The notes beneath the pieces are model-generated. The model was not told the DNA's origin. It did no database searches and saw only the letters and a program-made list of their open reading frames with translations. A stretch of DNA of 64,000 nucleotides from Adineta ricciae (lineage: Eukaryota; Rotifera; Eurotatoria; Adinetida; Adinetidae): NCBI GenBank assembly GCA_905250025.1, contig CAJNOJ010000055.1, forward strand, positions 248,001-312,000, written 5' to 3'. Of this stretch, positions 11,612-23,588 are shown piece by piece (position 1 is the stretch's first letter; the number at the start of each line of letters is the position of its first letter). The position numbers and the translations under genes are program-made.

Positions 11612-12228
11612 TCAAAACGAACATTCTTCATCAGAGTCAGAAAGCGAAGCTTTCTGTTCTTGTTTCTCCTCAATTACATTAACAATAGGTGGATACAGTA
11701 AAGCTATTCGCCGTTTTTTGATTTCACGTTCTTCTTCACATAGCTGAGCAATCTTTTCAATGGTGGCTTCATCAACACCAAGTTCATGGCCAAGTTCAGA
11801 GATTGCTCGTCTCTCGTCCGCGTGCAATTCCGAATCGGCAGCCGCAGCTTGAAACGCATCGTAGATAAGTGGATACTTCGCTGATTCAATGAACGAGCGT
11901 TGAAGTTCTAAAAGATTTTTCCAGTCGTCATCTGAAGGTTCGTAAGTCTCTAGCATTTCAATCAGCTCATCCGAAGCACCTAAAATAATCAGATAATAAT
12001 TCATTCCATGCTCGTTCTAGACAGATTCTAGTAGTTTAACATACCCAACGCTGCACGTTGACCGATGATCCATTCTCGTTCACTCGACGCCAATACTCCA
12101 TCAGCACCTGCTATACGAAAGAGCAATTTACTGTAAATTTCGAATGCTCTATTTGATGGTGGTTCCATTTGGCCACGTTGGTTGTACATAACCCAACTAG
12201 CAACACGTTTTTCTCGTTCGTTTTCCAT
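11612..12228 (-). CDS. TerB-like helical protein, function unknown
   Basis: Two exons, 12228-12045 and 11979-11612, phase 1, 183 residues. All-helical composition. Two segments show the pattern of TerB-like domains, 'GADGVLASSERE' near residue 40 and 'AAADSELHADERRAISELGHELG' spread over about 115-140, each an acidic turn followed by an amphipathic helix. The C-terminus is charged and ends 'SDSDEECSF'. No signal peptide or membrane span. TerB-like folds occur in many proteins, often with metal-binding acidic loops, but no reaction can be assigned. It shares orientation with the downstream kinase-QTRT1 block. The fold call is moderately sure. Confidence 0.7.
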
Positions 12229-12575
12229 CGAAAAACAATCTATCGTTGTTATTTCAATTTCAATGCAATCAATGATTTATACTAACTTCACCCGTTCTCT
12301 TTTCAAATGACATTTCTATATTGACAAAGTAAACATATTTTCTCGCGTCGACCAGCAATCACATTTTGACAATAATATTCATTAAGTTCAACCAAGCGTG
12401 TCTTTCTCGTAAAGCATTGATTCGAAGTGAAAAAAACTAAGATTATAACTTCACTCGTGTTTTATTTCGTCTCGTTTTCTTCGAGAGTAATTATTCAAAA
12501 TCATCGAACATAGACTATATACTACTTCAACAATCATACAATGAAATCGATGTGTTTTTCTTGACTAAATTTCTT
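12229..12575. other. Intergenic, nothing recognised
   Basis: AT-rich spacer between the TerB-like gene and the 3' end of the tyrosine kinase gene, both on the minus strand. No coding signal. Confidence 0.45.
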
Positions 12576-14127
12576 TTAAACAAGAATAGTTGCTATACGC
12601 TGGTGCAAATCACGAAAACGTGGTCGCATTGTTACATTGTGTGTTAAACAAAGAAGAATGATATGCGTATAGGCTTCGTCAGAACAAAATCGATGAGGTT
12701 TCGGTAGATAACGAGGTATGCTCTTCGAGGAGTTTTTCACAATGTCGTAAATAGCTGAATTATGAACGTTACCATACGGTCGGTCGCCTAGACTGTAGAT
12801 TTCCCAAAGAGTTATGCCCTATGAGAATGAAGAAATCGGTCAATACGACTGAAAAGCAAAATCGTCTTACATAACTCCATACATCTGAACGTGAGGAATA
12901 TTTTGATGAAAGCAAAGCTTCCGGTGCCGTCCATCTCGGCGCACAAACTGTACTGGTTGCTTGGTACAAACCAAAGTCTGTCAATCTAGAATTTTCACAT
13001 TCATTTTCGACAATTTCAATCTGCACATGAACTCACCTGGTCAAACCGAAATCTCCCACTTTTAATGTATCATTTTCACCAATCAAACAGTTTCTCGCTG
13101 CTAAATCTCGATGAACGATTTCTCGATCTTCTAGATAGGACATCGCTGCATAAATCTGTTGACTGAAATTATTCAATTTCTTGATAACTGTAGATGCAGC
13201 CGATTTCAAAAACAGTTCTCGATGTTTCTTTAAATAATCCAATAACGAACCATTTTTCATGAAGTCTGTCACTAGACTCAATTGTTGCTGATCACCAAAG
13301 AATGTCACGCCAACGATATGTAGAACGTTTGCGTGTTTTAAATGCATCATCATTTTCGCTTCCTGAAGCAATTTTTCCATACTTTCCTCGTTTGGGTCCA
13401 TTGTACTTGTTGGAAAAGATCCGTCAGTAGAATTGAGAGTTTTGACTGCGACATCTTGAGAGTTTTTGTATAGAGCATGGTAAACTGTACCGAAATTACC
13501 TCGGCCGATTTCGCGAATGGTCTACACAAAGAAATAAGAAGTGAATTGACTATATAGAACAACGAGCAATACTTTGATATCGCGTGCATTGATGAAGGTC
13601 ATCGGTGGGTCGTAAGAAGTCTTTGTTCGTTTTTGTCTGGAAGTAGGCGTCGGTGTATGATCCAAGAAGCTGGTTTTCGACGTCGATTTCGGTATGCTTA
13701 AAATTTGTGATGAATGTGTAGATGCTTGAGATGACGAAGATTTATTTCGATGTCTTCGTTTGGGTTGATCATTGAAGAACTGATTGGGTGTGATCGGAGA
13801 AGTTGGACTAGCTAAATTTCCAGTCGATTGACTTTTTCGGATGCCCAGTTGTTTGTGATGTGATGATGACGAATGTTGATGTTTTCTCCTGTGGGAATGA
13901 TTGTGCTTTGGTGGTATGAATGGTGGAGACTGTTCAAAGAAAACATCGTCGGATGGAGGTGTCGGCATATTGTTGACCTTAGCAAAACGAAGAGCATTAT
14001 CAGTCGCTTCAGCAATGCTATGGTCCCATGCTACATGAGACTGGCTAACCGGTGGGTAGAAATGTTGATGATAATGATGGCTTTGAACGAACGGTGTTCG
14101 GTGGTTTCTGGATAACTTTGCGCCCAT
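12576..14127 (-). CDS. Cytoplasmic tyrosine kinase without SH2/SH3 domains
   Basis: Four exons, 14127-13573, 13521-13037, 12985-12871 and 12818-12576, phases 0, 2, 0, giving 465 residues. It starts MGAKLS, an N-myristoylation consensus. Residues 7-180 are His/Ser/Thr/Pro-rich and disordered. The kinase domain has the P-loop 'GRGNFGTVY', lysine in 'VAVKTL', catalytic loop 'HRDLAARN' (the Tyr-kinase form), 'DFGL', and 'WTAPEALL' with 'SDVWSYGITLWE'. A tyrosine in the activation loop ('GLYQAT') aligns with Src Tyr416. The activation loop repeats the letters DFGL by coincidence across the exon 2/3 junction. No SH2 or SH3 domain is visible, unlike Src, Abl or Fes kinases. It is probably a membrane-tethered signalling kinase with unknown target. 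Confidence 0.9.
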
Positions 14128-14545
14128 CAGTGATGGTTTTCTTCTCTACATAATCGAGTACCGATGAGGAGCAAATAAATTATGCAAGGTAAATGTTGCA
14201 TATCATCGAACGGAAGAAGTCGAAACTCAATGAGTCACTTTGATTGCATATTTTATGTCTAGTTTCTTTTATATCACGCTTATCGCAATTAAATCAAATA
14301 AATAATCATGCAGATAAAGGGGAAAAAAATATGTTTCTACCTTTTATGATTTGCTTGCCTAGGTAAGCAAGTAATTGCTTGTTGACGTGATTTCGAACTA
14401 TTTATGATATATACGGAAGGAACTACAATATCAGATAGGTGATTTACCTTTCGATGGAAAAGTACTGAAACTTTTATTGTTAAACATAGTTTCTCGAAAT
14501 GAGAATAACAAATAGAAACGAAAAAACAACAATTAGTTGGTTTTT
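14128..14545. other. Intergenic, nothing recognised
   Basis: Spacer between the kinase start codon and the QTRT1 stop codon, both genes on the minus strand. AT-rich; holds the kinase promoter and QTRT1 3' UTR by position only. Confidence 0.4.
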
Positions 14546-17500
14546 TTATAATTCAATATTAACTGATTTGAGAGAATTCGTTATCCAGACGGGAATATCT
14601 TTGTCTTGGAAGTAGATTGAAACGAATTCTTTGATAAATTCGGGAAAGCGTTCTTCGATGATTGCTTGACGAATACGAGACATCAATCTCATCTAAACAA
14701 ATCAAATTTTTCTTCCGATTTTTCTATTTCGCATTGTTATTATAATACCTGATAGGCGACGTTATGAATGGTTAATAAATGACAAGCAGTCGTCTCTTTT
14801 GTTACGATCGTATTCAAATACGACCTTGTGTAACCAGATTTACAAACAGGACAGATACATTTTTCATCGATCACTCGGTGATCTTTTTCATAGATTTGTT
14901 TGTTTAAATTCAATTGTCCACTGTCGACCAATGCACATCCGAAACGCTTAAGAAAACAAGCAAATAGTTCAGATATTTTTCTTTAAAAAGAACATTCGTA
15001 TTTTACATACAGCTGTTCGAGTGGGAAATACGCAATCAAACATATCACAGCCAAGTGCTGAACAAATAACGAGATCGATAGCAAATCTAATAATATTCAT
15101 CGAAAGAAATCGTTCGCTAAAAGTCTTCATTGTCTTACCCAACACCCATGAGATATCTCGGTTTATTTTTTGGCAAATACTCTGTAGAAAGTGTCACCAT
15201 GCGCCAAAAATGATCTTTATCTTCTCCACCACTTAAACCACCGATGGCATAGCCCGGACAATCTCGCTTGATAATTTCTAAAACCCAACTGAATTCGATT
15301 GGGAATTCGGCAAAAACATTTTTACCTTTAACACTTTGTTCTCGTAGTTTTTCGTCTAGACCACCTTGTACAATCGGGAAGAGACTTTGTTCACTTCGAC
15401 GAGAATGTGCGGCTATGCATCGATCAAGCCATCTCAACGATCTAGATGATCCCCAATGAAATTTTGCTCAAAGCTATCATCGTATCAAACCAAACCTCCA
15501 CATTGCTTCTTCGACTCTTGGTCCACTTATCGTACTTGATACCACATCGTCTAGCTGCATGATGATATCAGCACCTGAAAATAATTTGTCTTGTGTTAAC
15601 TTATGGTAAACAAGTTTTCGTACTGATAAAAAGAGAATAAGTCCATAAAGTCAGAACTTTCATTGACAATAAAGTTAATTTACTCTAGAAACATGTGTTT
15701 TTACTCGACTGTATTTTGTAGCGACAAATATTCTCCTCATTTACGAGTCTTACATTCAAGGAAATTTCTGACCTTATTTAACAATTGATGATCATCAATA
15801 GTTCCATTTGTCTGTTTGAGCATTCTCACGCAAGAGATTAACTGTATTCATTGGGGATCATCCACAAGAGCGACTTTTTTTGTGTATTCAAAGTCAAGTG
15901 TTTCTCTTTAATCGTTTTTTGTTATTTCTTTATTCTACAAAAATATATATCTGAATGAAACATCTGTGGCATGTAGAACGATTAATGTAATGATACTCAC
16001 AAAAAATGTTTTTCTGGTCGGTAACAAGACGTGCAATTATCTCGATTCTCCTCATTTCTCTCTTAGTCAGCGTATCATTAATTATTCAAACAGTGAAAGT
16101 CTTGCCTCCTGAACTGGCGAAACCACCAAGAAGACCGGTCATATTCTCAAATCGATCCTTGAATATCGAAGATCGAAGCTTGTCTACTGACGATGTAGCT
16201 ATTCTATGTTTAAATATGGCAGATTACATTGATAAAGAACAGCATTTACCCATATCTCCAATAATCTTTTCGCCAACATTTCAGACGCCGCGAATTTTCC
16301 GTTTTCCTTATCGTTACTCGAATTGGAAATCGTCAACTACTCTTCCTCGGGCACTGACAACATGTGAACACAATCTAGCCATGCACTTACTGATAATCAT
16401 CGATCGAATATGTCGCCGACACAAGATTACCTATTTTATGAGCGAAGGAACATTATTAGGTTCGATTAGACATCATGATATTATACCATGGGATGACGAT
16501 ATAGATATTATGATGTCTGAAGAACACCGACAGTTGTTTACCGACACATTATATGAAATGAATAGTACTTTATTAAGTTTCGTTGTAGTCGGTGGAAATA
16601 CAAAAGAAAATCAGTATTACAAAGTATCTTTCAAGAGTAGTCCAAGTGCCGGAGGGTATAAATGGAGTTTCCCGTTTGTTGACGTTTTCTTCTATACACA
16701 AAATGACACGTATCTATGGAATCTCAAGTATCCGGACACAGTTAGTAAATTGAAACATGTCTTTCCGTTAATATTAAGACCTCTTGGACAACTATGGTTA
16801 CCGTCACCAAGAAAACCGGAGCGATTTTTTCGATTCGAATGGTCTACTGAATGTGTTGGTCATTTTTGGGATCATCGAATAGAGAAAGGAAAACAGGAGG
16901 TCAGAGTCAAATGTGATGAGCTCAAAGATGTGTATCCATTCGTCGAACAAGCCAATGAAACACAAATGGCCGAAGTTTTAAAGATCAATGATACAATTTT
17001 ACATACGATCATATTTAAATAAACTTCTTGTTCTAGTCTAGCTATTATTTGACATGATATGTGTTTCTTACCGATAATATTTTGAATTTCAATAGATTTC
17101 TCCGGTGTCAATAACATTTCACTTTGATCATGCGGCGATTGAAACTTCACACCATCTTCTGTTACTTCGGAGAGTTTAACAAGAGATACCATTTGAAAAC
17201 CGCCTGAATCCTAGAACAACGCTTTTTCGATGCAACAAAACTTCGAAGTGAAGCAATTTACTGTTAAAAGTCCTCCATCCCAATGCATAAACGAATGAAG
17301 TCCACCCATATCTTTCAACAATTCAGGACCCTTGAATAAAGAAAAAAAGATATAAAATTCAAGGAAGAAACCAAATTACAACTTACTGGTCTATGTCCTA
17401 AGTGATACGTGTTTCCGAGGATGATCCGGCAATTGAGTTCATGTAATTGTTCAGGTGTGAGACCTTTCAATGTTCCTTGTGTACCAACAGGCATGAAAAC

Positions 17501-17656
17501 CGGAGTTTCAATCGGGCCACGAGATGTATGGTTTCGACCAAATGTTATACGGCCAACACGAGCTTTGGTCGTCTTACATGAATGAGTAACTTCAAAATTC
17601 AATGCACTAGTAGACATTTTCGAAATAGGTTTTGCTTTTGACAAAACACGAATCAT
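14546..17656 (-). CDS. QTRT1: Queuine tRNA-ribosyltransferase catalytic subunit 1
   Basis: Nine exons: 17656-17387, 17330-17262, 17210-17072, 15574-15496, 15441-15326, 15277-15139, 15086-15011, 14946-14749, 14692-14546. Phases agree throughout; 410 residues against about 403 in human. It swaps guanine for queuine at position 34 of tRNAs with GUN anticodons, as a heterodimer with QTRT2. Seen: substrate motif '[10 protein letters not shown]', 'GGLSGGE', nucleophile region '[15 protein letters not shown]', and zinc ligands 'CICPVC' plus the later 'TIHN' histidine. The 48-nt intron 15325-15278 keeps frame without a stop; removing it restores the family length. A possible start at MSTS (17617) would shorten the N-terminus. 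Intron 3 (17071-15575, about 1.5 kb) contains a whole gene on the other strand. QTMAN lies 192 nt upstream. Confidence 0.95.
16006..17022 (+). CDS. LicD-family (fukutin-like) nucleotidyltransferase, nested gene
   Basis: An intronless 338-residue frame lying entirely inside QTRT1 intron 3, on the opposite strand. Residues about 8-29 form a single N-terminal membrane anchor, as in type II Golgi proteins. The LicD signature follows at about 125-170: '[10 protein letters not shown]', '[30 protein letters not shown]' in pieces (the GTLLG and PWDDDID motifs are key; the aspartates bind metal). LicD proteins move phosphocholine or, in fukutin and FKRP, ribitol phosphate onto glycans. The exact donor is not readable. 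No introns are seen, unlike most neighbours, which may hint at retroposition; I see no poly-A tail or target-site duplication. Confidence 0.85.
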   Translation: MFFWSVTRRAIISILLISLLVSVSLIIQTVKVLPPELAKPPRRPVIFSNRSLNIEDRSLSTDDVAILCLNMADYIDKEQHLPISPIIFSPTFQTPRIFRFPYRYSNWKSSTTLPRALTTCEHNLAMHLLIIIDRICRRHKITYFMSEGTLLGSIRHHDIIPWDDDIDIMMSEEHRQLFTDTLYEMNSTLLSFVVVGGNTKENQYYKVSFKSSPSAGGYKWSFPFVDVFFYTQNDTYLWNLKYPDTVSKLKHVFPLILRPLGQLWLPSPRKPERFFRFEWSTECVGHFWDHRIEKGKQEVRVKCDELKDVYPFVEQANETQMAEVLKINDTILHTIIFK

Positions 17657-17848
17657 ATACTTTCGAAAGAATTCCTAAAAGTCGATTTTTCAAATGCAAT
17701 ATCGATGATGAAACGAGTCTACTAATAAGAAATTAATCAATAGAGGACACTATACATCGACAATATGTTGCAATTTACAAGCGATACTGAGTCGCGTTTT
17801 GCTTTTATTTAATAGTATGAAAAACACTTCCATACACATATTCTCGTT

Positions 17849-19001
17849 TTATTGAAACAATTGCAGATACTTCTGTCGAATATTTTCATTTGTTTCCCAT
17901 TCAAAACAAGAAGTGTCTTGTCTCGGTGCTTTATTTCGTACATACGCTGGTTGTTGACAATAATTTTTCAATTTATTCAATAGTTGCGTTCGCGTTCGAT
18001 ATCGATGCTGTTCATTAGAATAAAGTTCTACATAGGCTAACCGATCGGGGACAAGTGGTACGCATCCTGCTCGACAAGCTTCCAACATCGCGACGCCGAA
18101 GAATTCATGTTGAGCTGTTGACACAACCACATCACCTTCGAGCAACAATTGTTCATAATCAGCTTTCGATTGAGCAAAACCCCAGTGACGAACACAATCC
18201 GGTGGCAATTTCGAGCGAATCTCATTGAAGATCACAGGTTGTTCACCGTACGATTGACCAAGAATGATTAAAGTGAATGCTAATGAATATGTTTGATGAA
18301 GTTCAAGAATCACAGAAAAGAACATTTCTGGATCTTTGTCATGCTCCCAACGATGAGGCCAGACGATGCACAATGGCCCAGTTTTATCGTTGTTTCTCTA
18401 GAAAATTTTCGTTTTTTTTTATTCAAATGGAAAATAAATTGTGTCGTGTTACTTCAATCGAAATGAGTGGTTTGTCTAACGGATAGTAGAATACGCGAGA
18501 TTTGTGTTCGATTGTTTGTCGAATGTGCTGAACATTTGCTTTGGGCGCTGGTATTCGATTTAGAAATGGTCCGAGTTTGTCGAGAAATGTGTTGAGATTA
18601 TAGAACGAATTGAAGAGACAAACGTCAGCAACCAGGGCTGTCAATATTTGATTATAACCATATTGAAAATCTCGTTGTTCTTGCTGTTCATTCTGTTTCG
18701 GATAAGCGAATTCGTTCTCATGAAAATACACAATCGTTTTCAACGATCGAAGATCAGTTCGGAGAGAAAGCAGTTCACTTAGATTGACAATCGACGAAGT
18801 AAACAGATACTTCAGTGAACCTGTTTCATTGGTCGGTATTTTATCCGCGAGAATCAATGCCGAACATCGCGCACGCCATGGCCACTTTGTGCCGGGCAAT
18901 GTCACTAAAATGGAACGAGGTGACAACGTTCGATGCAGAAGATCAATCAAACAACGGTGTGAACCATCATAAAATGCTTCAATTAACAAAATATCACACA
19001 T
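17849..19001 (-). CDS. QTMAN: tRNA-queuosine alpha-mannosyltransferase (formerly GTDC1)
   Basis: Two exons, 19001-18453 and 18397-17849, phase 0, 365 residues; the human protein is longer because of a disordered insert that is absent here. N-terminal motifs match the family: 'LIEAFYDGSH', 'LPGTKWPWRAR', 'YFHENEFAYP', 'RDFQYGYNQI'. The C-terminal GT-B half has 'IVWPHRWEHDKDPE' and 'VVVSTAQHEFFGVAMLEA', the E-x7-E donor-site region. The enzyme adds mannose from GDP-mannose to queuosine in cytoplasmic tRNA-Asp. It thus acts directly after QTRT1, whose start codon lies 192 nt downstream on the same strand. No signal peptide, consistent with a cytosolic glycosyltransferase. Confidence 0.93.
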
Positions 19002-19233
19002 CTAGAACGATCAATAGTGATACCATGACTGATAGGCCTGTCTTCATTCGAATCTTGCAAGTGTCAAGTAGATGAGATGTGATAAATTTCATCCACTCAC
19101 TTGTGAATTGTCCAAAATCGATTCATAATCACAGATATTTACATAAATAGATGAAGAAATTCTCTTGCTGTTTATTCTTATTGAAACAAAAAAGAAAAGA
19201 GCACGCACTATTATATACAATAAAAAGACTGTT

Positions 19234-20658
19234 TCATTCCATGCTGTTATCATTATTATTTGTATCTAAACTATTCGATGGCAGTCTTGTTCGCTGGAGA
19301 TGTTCGTTACTTTGATGAAGACTAAATGCTGGACTAGATGCTGTTCGCGATCGTGCGAGATTATGTTGAGATGATGACGACGACGAGGAACTTATTCTTA
19401 ACGGGTCATGTTTGGCACTGGATTTGATTTTAGTGTTCAGAACTCGTTCTTCATCCATTTCTAAGGATGATTCGCTTTCACTTAATTGTCGATAAAGTTG
19501 TTCACGACGATCGACTTCGACTTGTAGCTTTCTTTGTAACCGTAAGTTTTCTTCTCGAGCATTTCGTTCTTCTTGAAGAATTTCCTTCAGTTTCGCTTGA
19601 TGCTTCTCTTGTTGATTGACTAACTCTACACGAAGTTGTTCGACTTCATGCCGTAATTGTTCAGCATAATTTGAATTCGATGCAACTTGTTCATTCGAAG
19701 TTAATTCAGTCGAAGAAGATGGATTGACTGTCTAAAGACATCGAACATACTTTCACGTGCAAGTTTTGCTTTCGATGCGTGAAAAATGTTATCTGCCTCA
19801 ACATTCCTTTCGAGTAATAATGTTATCTGAGATGATTTTTACTCAATGAATGCTCTCGGAAAGGAGAAGTAGAGCTTTTACCGTGTGTTGGATTTGCGAT
19901 TGAAGTAACTTTTTATCCGTTTCCAATTTTTCCATTCGTTTCCATAGACGATTGACTAGAGACTCTTGTTCCTTCTCAAGTGTATTTTCCAATTCGATTT
20001 TTTCGCGTCTCAACTGTTCCTAACAGGAGAAGAGAAGAGAACGAGCTGGAAAATATTGAATAAGAGACGATTTACTAGCGTGTTTTGTTTGTTAGTTGTT
20101 TCGGCTTCTAAACGATTGATTCGTTTCATGAGTTGACTAATTTGCGAAGCTTGCTCGTGTGCTAACGATTGTTCTAGAGACTGCTTTTCATCTCGAATTT
20201 GTTGTAATTTCTTCGTCAGATCATTGGTGAGAAATTCCTCTTCGCGTTCGTAATTATTCGCTAACGATTCTTTTTCTTTTTTCAGCTCGTGAATCTTCTT
20301 GAACAATGTATTCGAAATGAATTCTTCTTCTTGCTCAGTCTTCACTTGCATATTCACACTTGCACTAGAAATCACAACATATGAATACGTCGAGAAATTC
20401 ATGTCGAGCAACGAACTGCTTCAATTGTTTGATTTCCTGTTGGGCAGATTTCAAACGTAATTTGTATGTTTGAACTTCGACTTGGAGAACACGGTTCTCT
20501 TGACTTATCGAATCAATACGTTTTGCTAAATGTTCACAACTCAAATTCGATTCATTAATGTTTGCTGCCGAAGAATCCGTCATCGACGAAACGTCAGACT
20601 CATATTCACTGTCATTTGGAATTGTGCTAGGTAAGAAACTGTACTTTAGAGATTGCAC
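19234..20658 (-). CDS. CCDC6: CCDC6-like coiled-coil protein
   Basis: Exons 20658-20417, 20364-20076, 20019-19882 and 19731-19234; phases 2, 0, 0; 388 residues. Nearly all is coiled coil with CCDC6 landmarks: '[21 protein letters not shown]' (split here as family match), '[15 protein letters not shown]', '[14 protein letters not shown]', '[13 protein letters not shown]', '[19 protein letters not shown]'. A Ser-rich disordered tail follows. CCDC6 is a cytosolic/nuclear scaffold that is fused to RET in human tumours. An alternative start at 20692 (MSNE) would use a 40-nt intron ending at 20653 and would replace the first residues. The short intron after 'KQLK' (51 nt) has the weak donor GTTCGT but restores 'ASVNMQ' exactly as in the family. 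Confidence 0.9.
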
Positions 20659-20692
20659 ATTTTCTCATTGTTGCTTACTTTTCATTACTCAT

Positions 20693-21074
20693 AGTGATTT
20701 GACTAGATAAATATCGAAGTTAGAACAGATGAGAGAATCATGAGTGTTCCGACATTGATAACTTCTTAATCCAATGAAAAAAGACACACTAATGCATTTA
20801 CTCGAAAATTGTCAAAAATGGGAAATTTTACAAAGAAAAATGAAAGAATTTCAAATAAAAAGATCAAAATAAGTTTTGTTCGTGACTACTAGCGACACGG
20901 TATTCATTGGATAGGGGATTTTGCCAGCATTATTGTTTTCCTTTGTCTACGACGAAATAGCAACTGATGATTCGATTCGTTACGATTTCGATAAATTATA
21001 ATTGAAAACAAAAGCGTTCGTTTTAGATCTCTAAAATACTCGTTTATTCGTTCTCCTGTTAAGCTGCTCTGCCA
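20693..21074. promoter_or_regulatory. Divergent CCDC6 / ERP44 promoter region
   Basis: About 380 nt between two genes transcribed apart. It should contain both promoters. AT-rich, no named element visible. Confidence 0.4.
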
Positions 21075-23372
21075 ATGTGGAATAAACAATCGAGATCGAT
21101 TTTTGTCTTAGTAAGACAACGAACGAAAATCGACTGTTTGCAAATATTGATATAAACAATCTTATCATTTTTCTAGGTTTTAGTTTATCTGACTTCTGTG
21201 AATGGTGGTGCTATACAATTAACAAGTAGTAATATTGATTCGATTCTTTGTAAGTTCTCCGAAAATGAATGACTAGATGTATCTGTAATGAAACGTGTAA
21301 TTTAGCATCACATGAAGTAGTATTTATTAATTTTTATGCAAATTGGTGTCGATTTAGTCAAATGCTTGATCCGATCTATAACGAATTAGCTGATAAAGTA
21401 GCAAGAGAATTTCCTGTATGTGCTTCATTTTCTTTCGTCTTATGAAAAATGATCGACGGTGATTATTTTTAGCAACATGGTCTCATTGCCATCGGAAAAG
21501 TTGACTGTGATGCTGAAAATGCAATTGCTCTGAAATATCATGTGAATAAATACCCGACATTGAAATTATATCGACACGGCGTTATGACGAAACGAGAATA
21601 TCGTGGGGCAAGGTAGGAGAAACTTCCGATGCTGACAGAACTATCGCATGATAGTCTGCTTTTGTAGACAAGCCGATGCTTTTATGGACTTTCTCAAAAA
21701 ACAAGTTGAAACATCGATTACAAAATTAGCATCACCAAGCGATCTATATACATTAGACTCGAAAAAACGTTACATTGTTGGTCATTTCGACGATGAGAAT
21801 TCAGAAAATTACAAAACATTTATCAAAGTCGCCGGCTTACTTCGTGATGAATGTAGCTTTGTTGCATCGACAAATAAGTATGTTCGAAAAGTTCACTAAC
21901 TGTAAGAATAGATTACAATACCTGCGATGATGCTCGTCACTTGAGAGACTTGACAAGCACGGACGAATTATGAATGGAAGAAAATTGACATACGCTAAAG
22001 AACAGCTCCCCTCAGACATACCAAGGACATTCTTTATATCTATATTTGTTGATTTTACTCGATTTCCACTGAAGCTTATTAATTTGCAACATAAATATTT
22101 TTCCTCTATCGAATATAAATTTACGAAGTTATTCCGTTCTACCGAGCCACGAGTTCACATGGTGCGTTCTGTTAATTATGCGCTGTCTTCCGCTATGAGA
22201 TAGTCAACGAGGACCCTATCGAACCTGTCAAACGATTCGGGAGAGGATAGAATCATCTGTCAAAAAGAAAAGAACTGTTGTCCTCTTATATAGAAATTCC
22301 ATTCACATACGAGCTTCTCATCTTACCACATTCATGTTTATATTGATCAATAGAAACGATCGATGTGTTTAGGGATGATTTCAAAAATGAGCGACCATCA
22401 AATGATGTCGTTTATTATCGTCCATTACAAGCTTTGAACGAAAAAGAAACATACTATACTGGTCTGATTGATCAACAAGAATCATTATTGACATGGTCTC
22501 GTGAAAAATGTGTGCCATTAGTTCGTGAAATCACATTCGCAAATGCTGAAGAATTAACAGACGAAGGCCTACCATTTCTTATTCTTTTTCATAAAGCTGA
22601 CGATCATGATTCGGTCGTTGCATTCGAACGCGAAGTTGCCAAACAATTGATGAGCGAAAGATGTAAAAAACGATTAGTTTCAAACGAAATTTTCACTTGA
22701 TTTCGTTCCTTTTTCTTTCTAGCGAGTGTTAACTGTTTACATGCAGATGGTGCTCAGTTTCTTCATCCGCTTCAACATCTAGGAAAATCACTCAATGATT
22801 TACCTTTACTAGCAATCGACAGTTTCAAACATATGTTCCTCTTTCCGGACATCAATGAAATGTCGTAAGTTTTTCATTCGAAGTAAAACTCGAATCGATA
22901 GATGAATGGTTTTTTTACAGAAAAGATGGTAAATTACTACAATTTGTCAAAGATCTACATTCGGAAAAGCTTCATCGTGACTTTCATAACCCGCCGCCGC
23001 CAACGCAACAACAGCCAACAACGACCGTTCCATCAGTTGGGGTAAAACTTTCTCTCCAATACTCCCTTTTTTCTTCCCACTATCGAGCATGGGTCAATTT
23101 CATTCCATGAATCACTCCTTCGCTATTCTCACGGACGTGTTTTATCACGATTTCTCCAACAATCGATGTATTTATACAAACGTTTTTTTCTCTGTTTATT
23201 TTAGGAGAGTGGAGATTCAAAAAGTAAACATATTCCAAAAACAAGTTCAGATGCATCGGCATCTGCCAATCAGTTCCTGAAACACGGTGCAGACCCATCG
23301 GTGCCCCCTGAATCTGTTTTTGTTCGCTTATCACCAAATCGTCAACGCTATTCATTTCGTGATGAACTCTAA
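21075..23372 (+). CDS. ERP44: Endoplasmic reticulum resident protein 44
   Basis: Nine exons: 21075-21110, 21177-21249, 21306-21415, 21473-21612, 21668-21877, 22373-22662, 22723-22864, 22921-23041, 23205-23372. Consistent phases, 429 residues. A signal peptide is split by intron 1. The first thioredoxin domain has the ERp44-specific single-cysteine site 'YANWCRFSQM' (CRFS instead of CxxC), then 'KYPTLKLYRHG' and 'KREYRG'. Further family landmarks are 'KCVPLVREITF', 'DEGLPFLILFH' and 'NCLHADG'. The C-terminus is RDEL, a KDEL-receptor retrieval signal. It retains Ero1 and unassembled client proteins by thiol exchange in the early secretory pathway. Intron 5 is 495 nt, far longer than the others. 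The acceptor at 22372 was chosen because it alone keeps phase and the family alignment. Confidence 0.95.
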
Positions 23373-23588
23373 ACAAACTGTTGCTTTTTCTGAATCTCAA
23401 TTTTTCCATTTATTGGCTTCATTCTGTTATAAATCGCTAATCAAAATCATTCTTTTTTCGCATATTTATTCGACATTCAAGGAATTTGAGAATTGGAATA
23501 TTGTTGTGTGGTGTTTTAGTTCATTTTAAGTGATAATTGAATATTTTGTTGTAGATAACAAAGATTTCTTTTTCAAAACCAAACAACT

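Noticed and set aside
12871..13037. Duplicated kinase exon (two DFGL motifs)
   Set aside because: The second DFGL fits the normal length of a Src-type activation loop, with its Tyr at the autophosphorylation position, so it is a coincidence of letters.
21970..22203. 77-codon frame in ERP44 intron 5 as a nested gene
   Set aside because: No domain or start context; the long intron alone does not support a gene.
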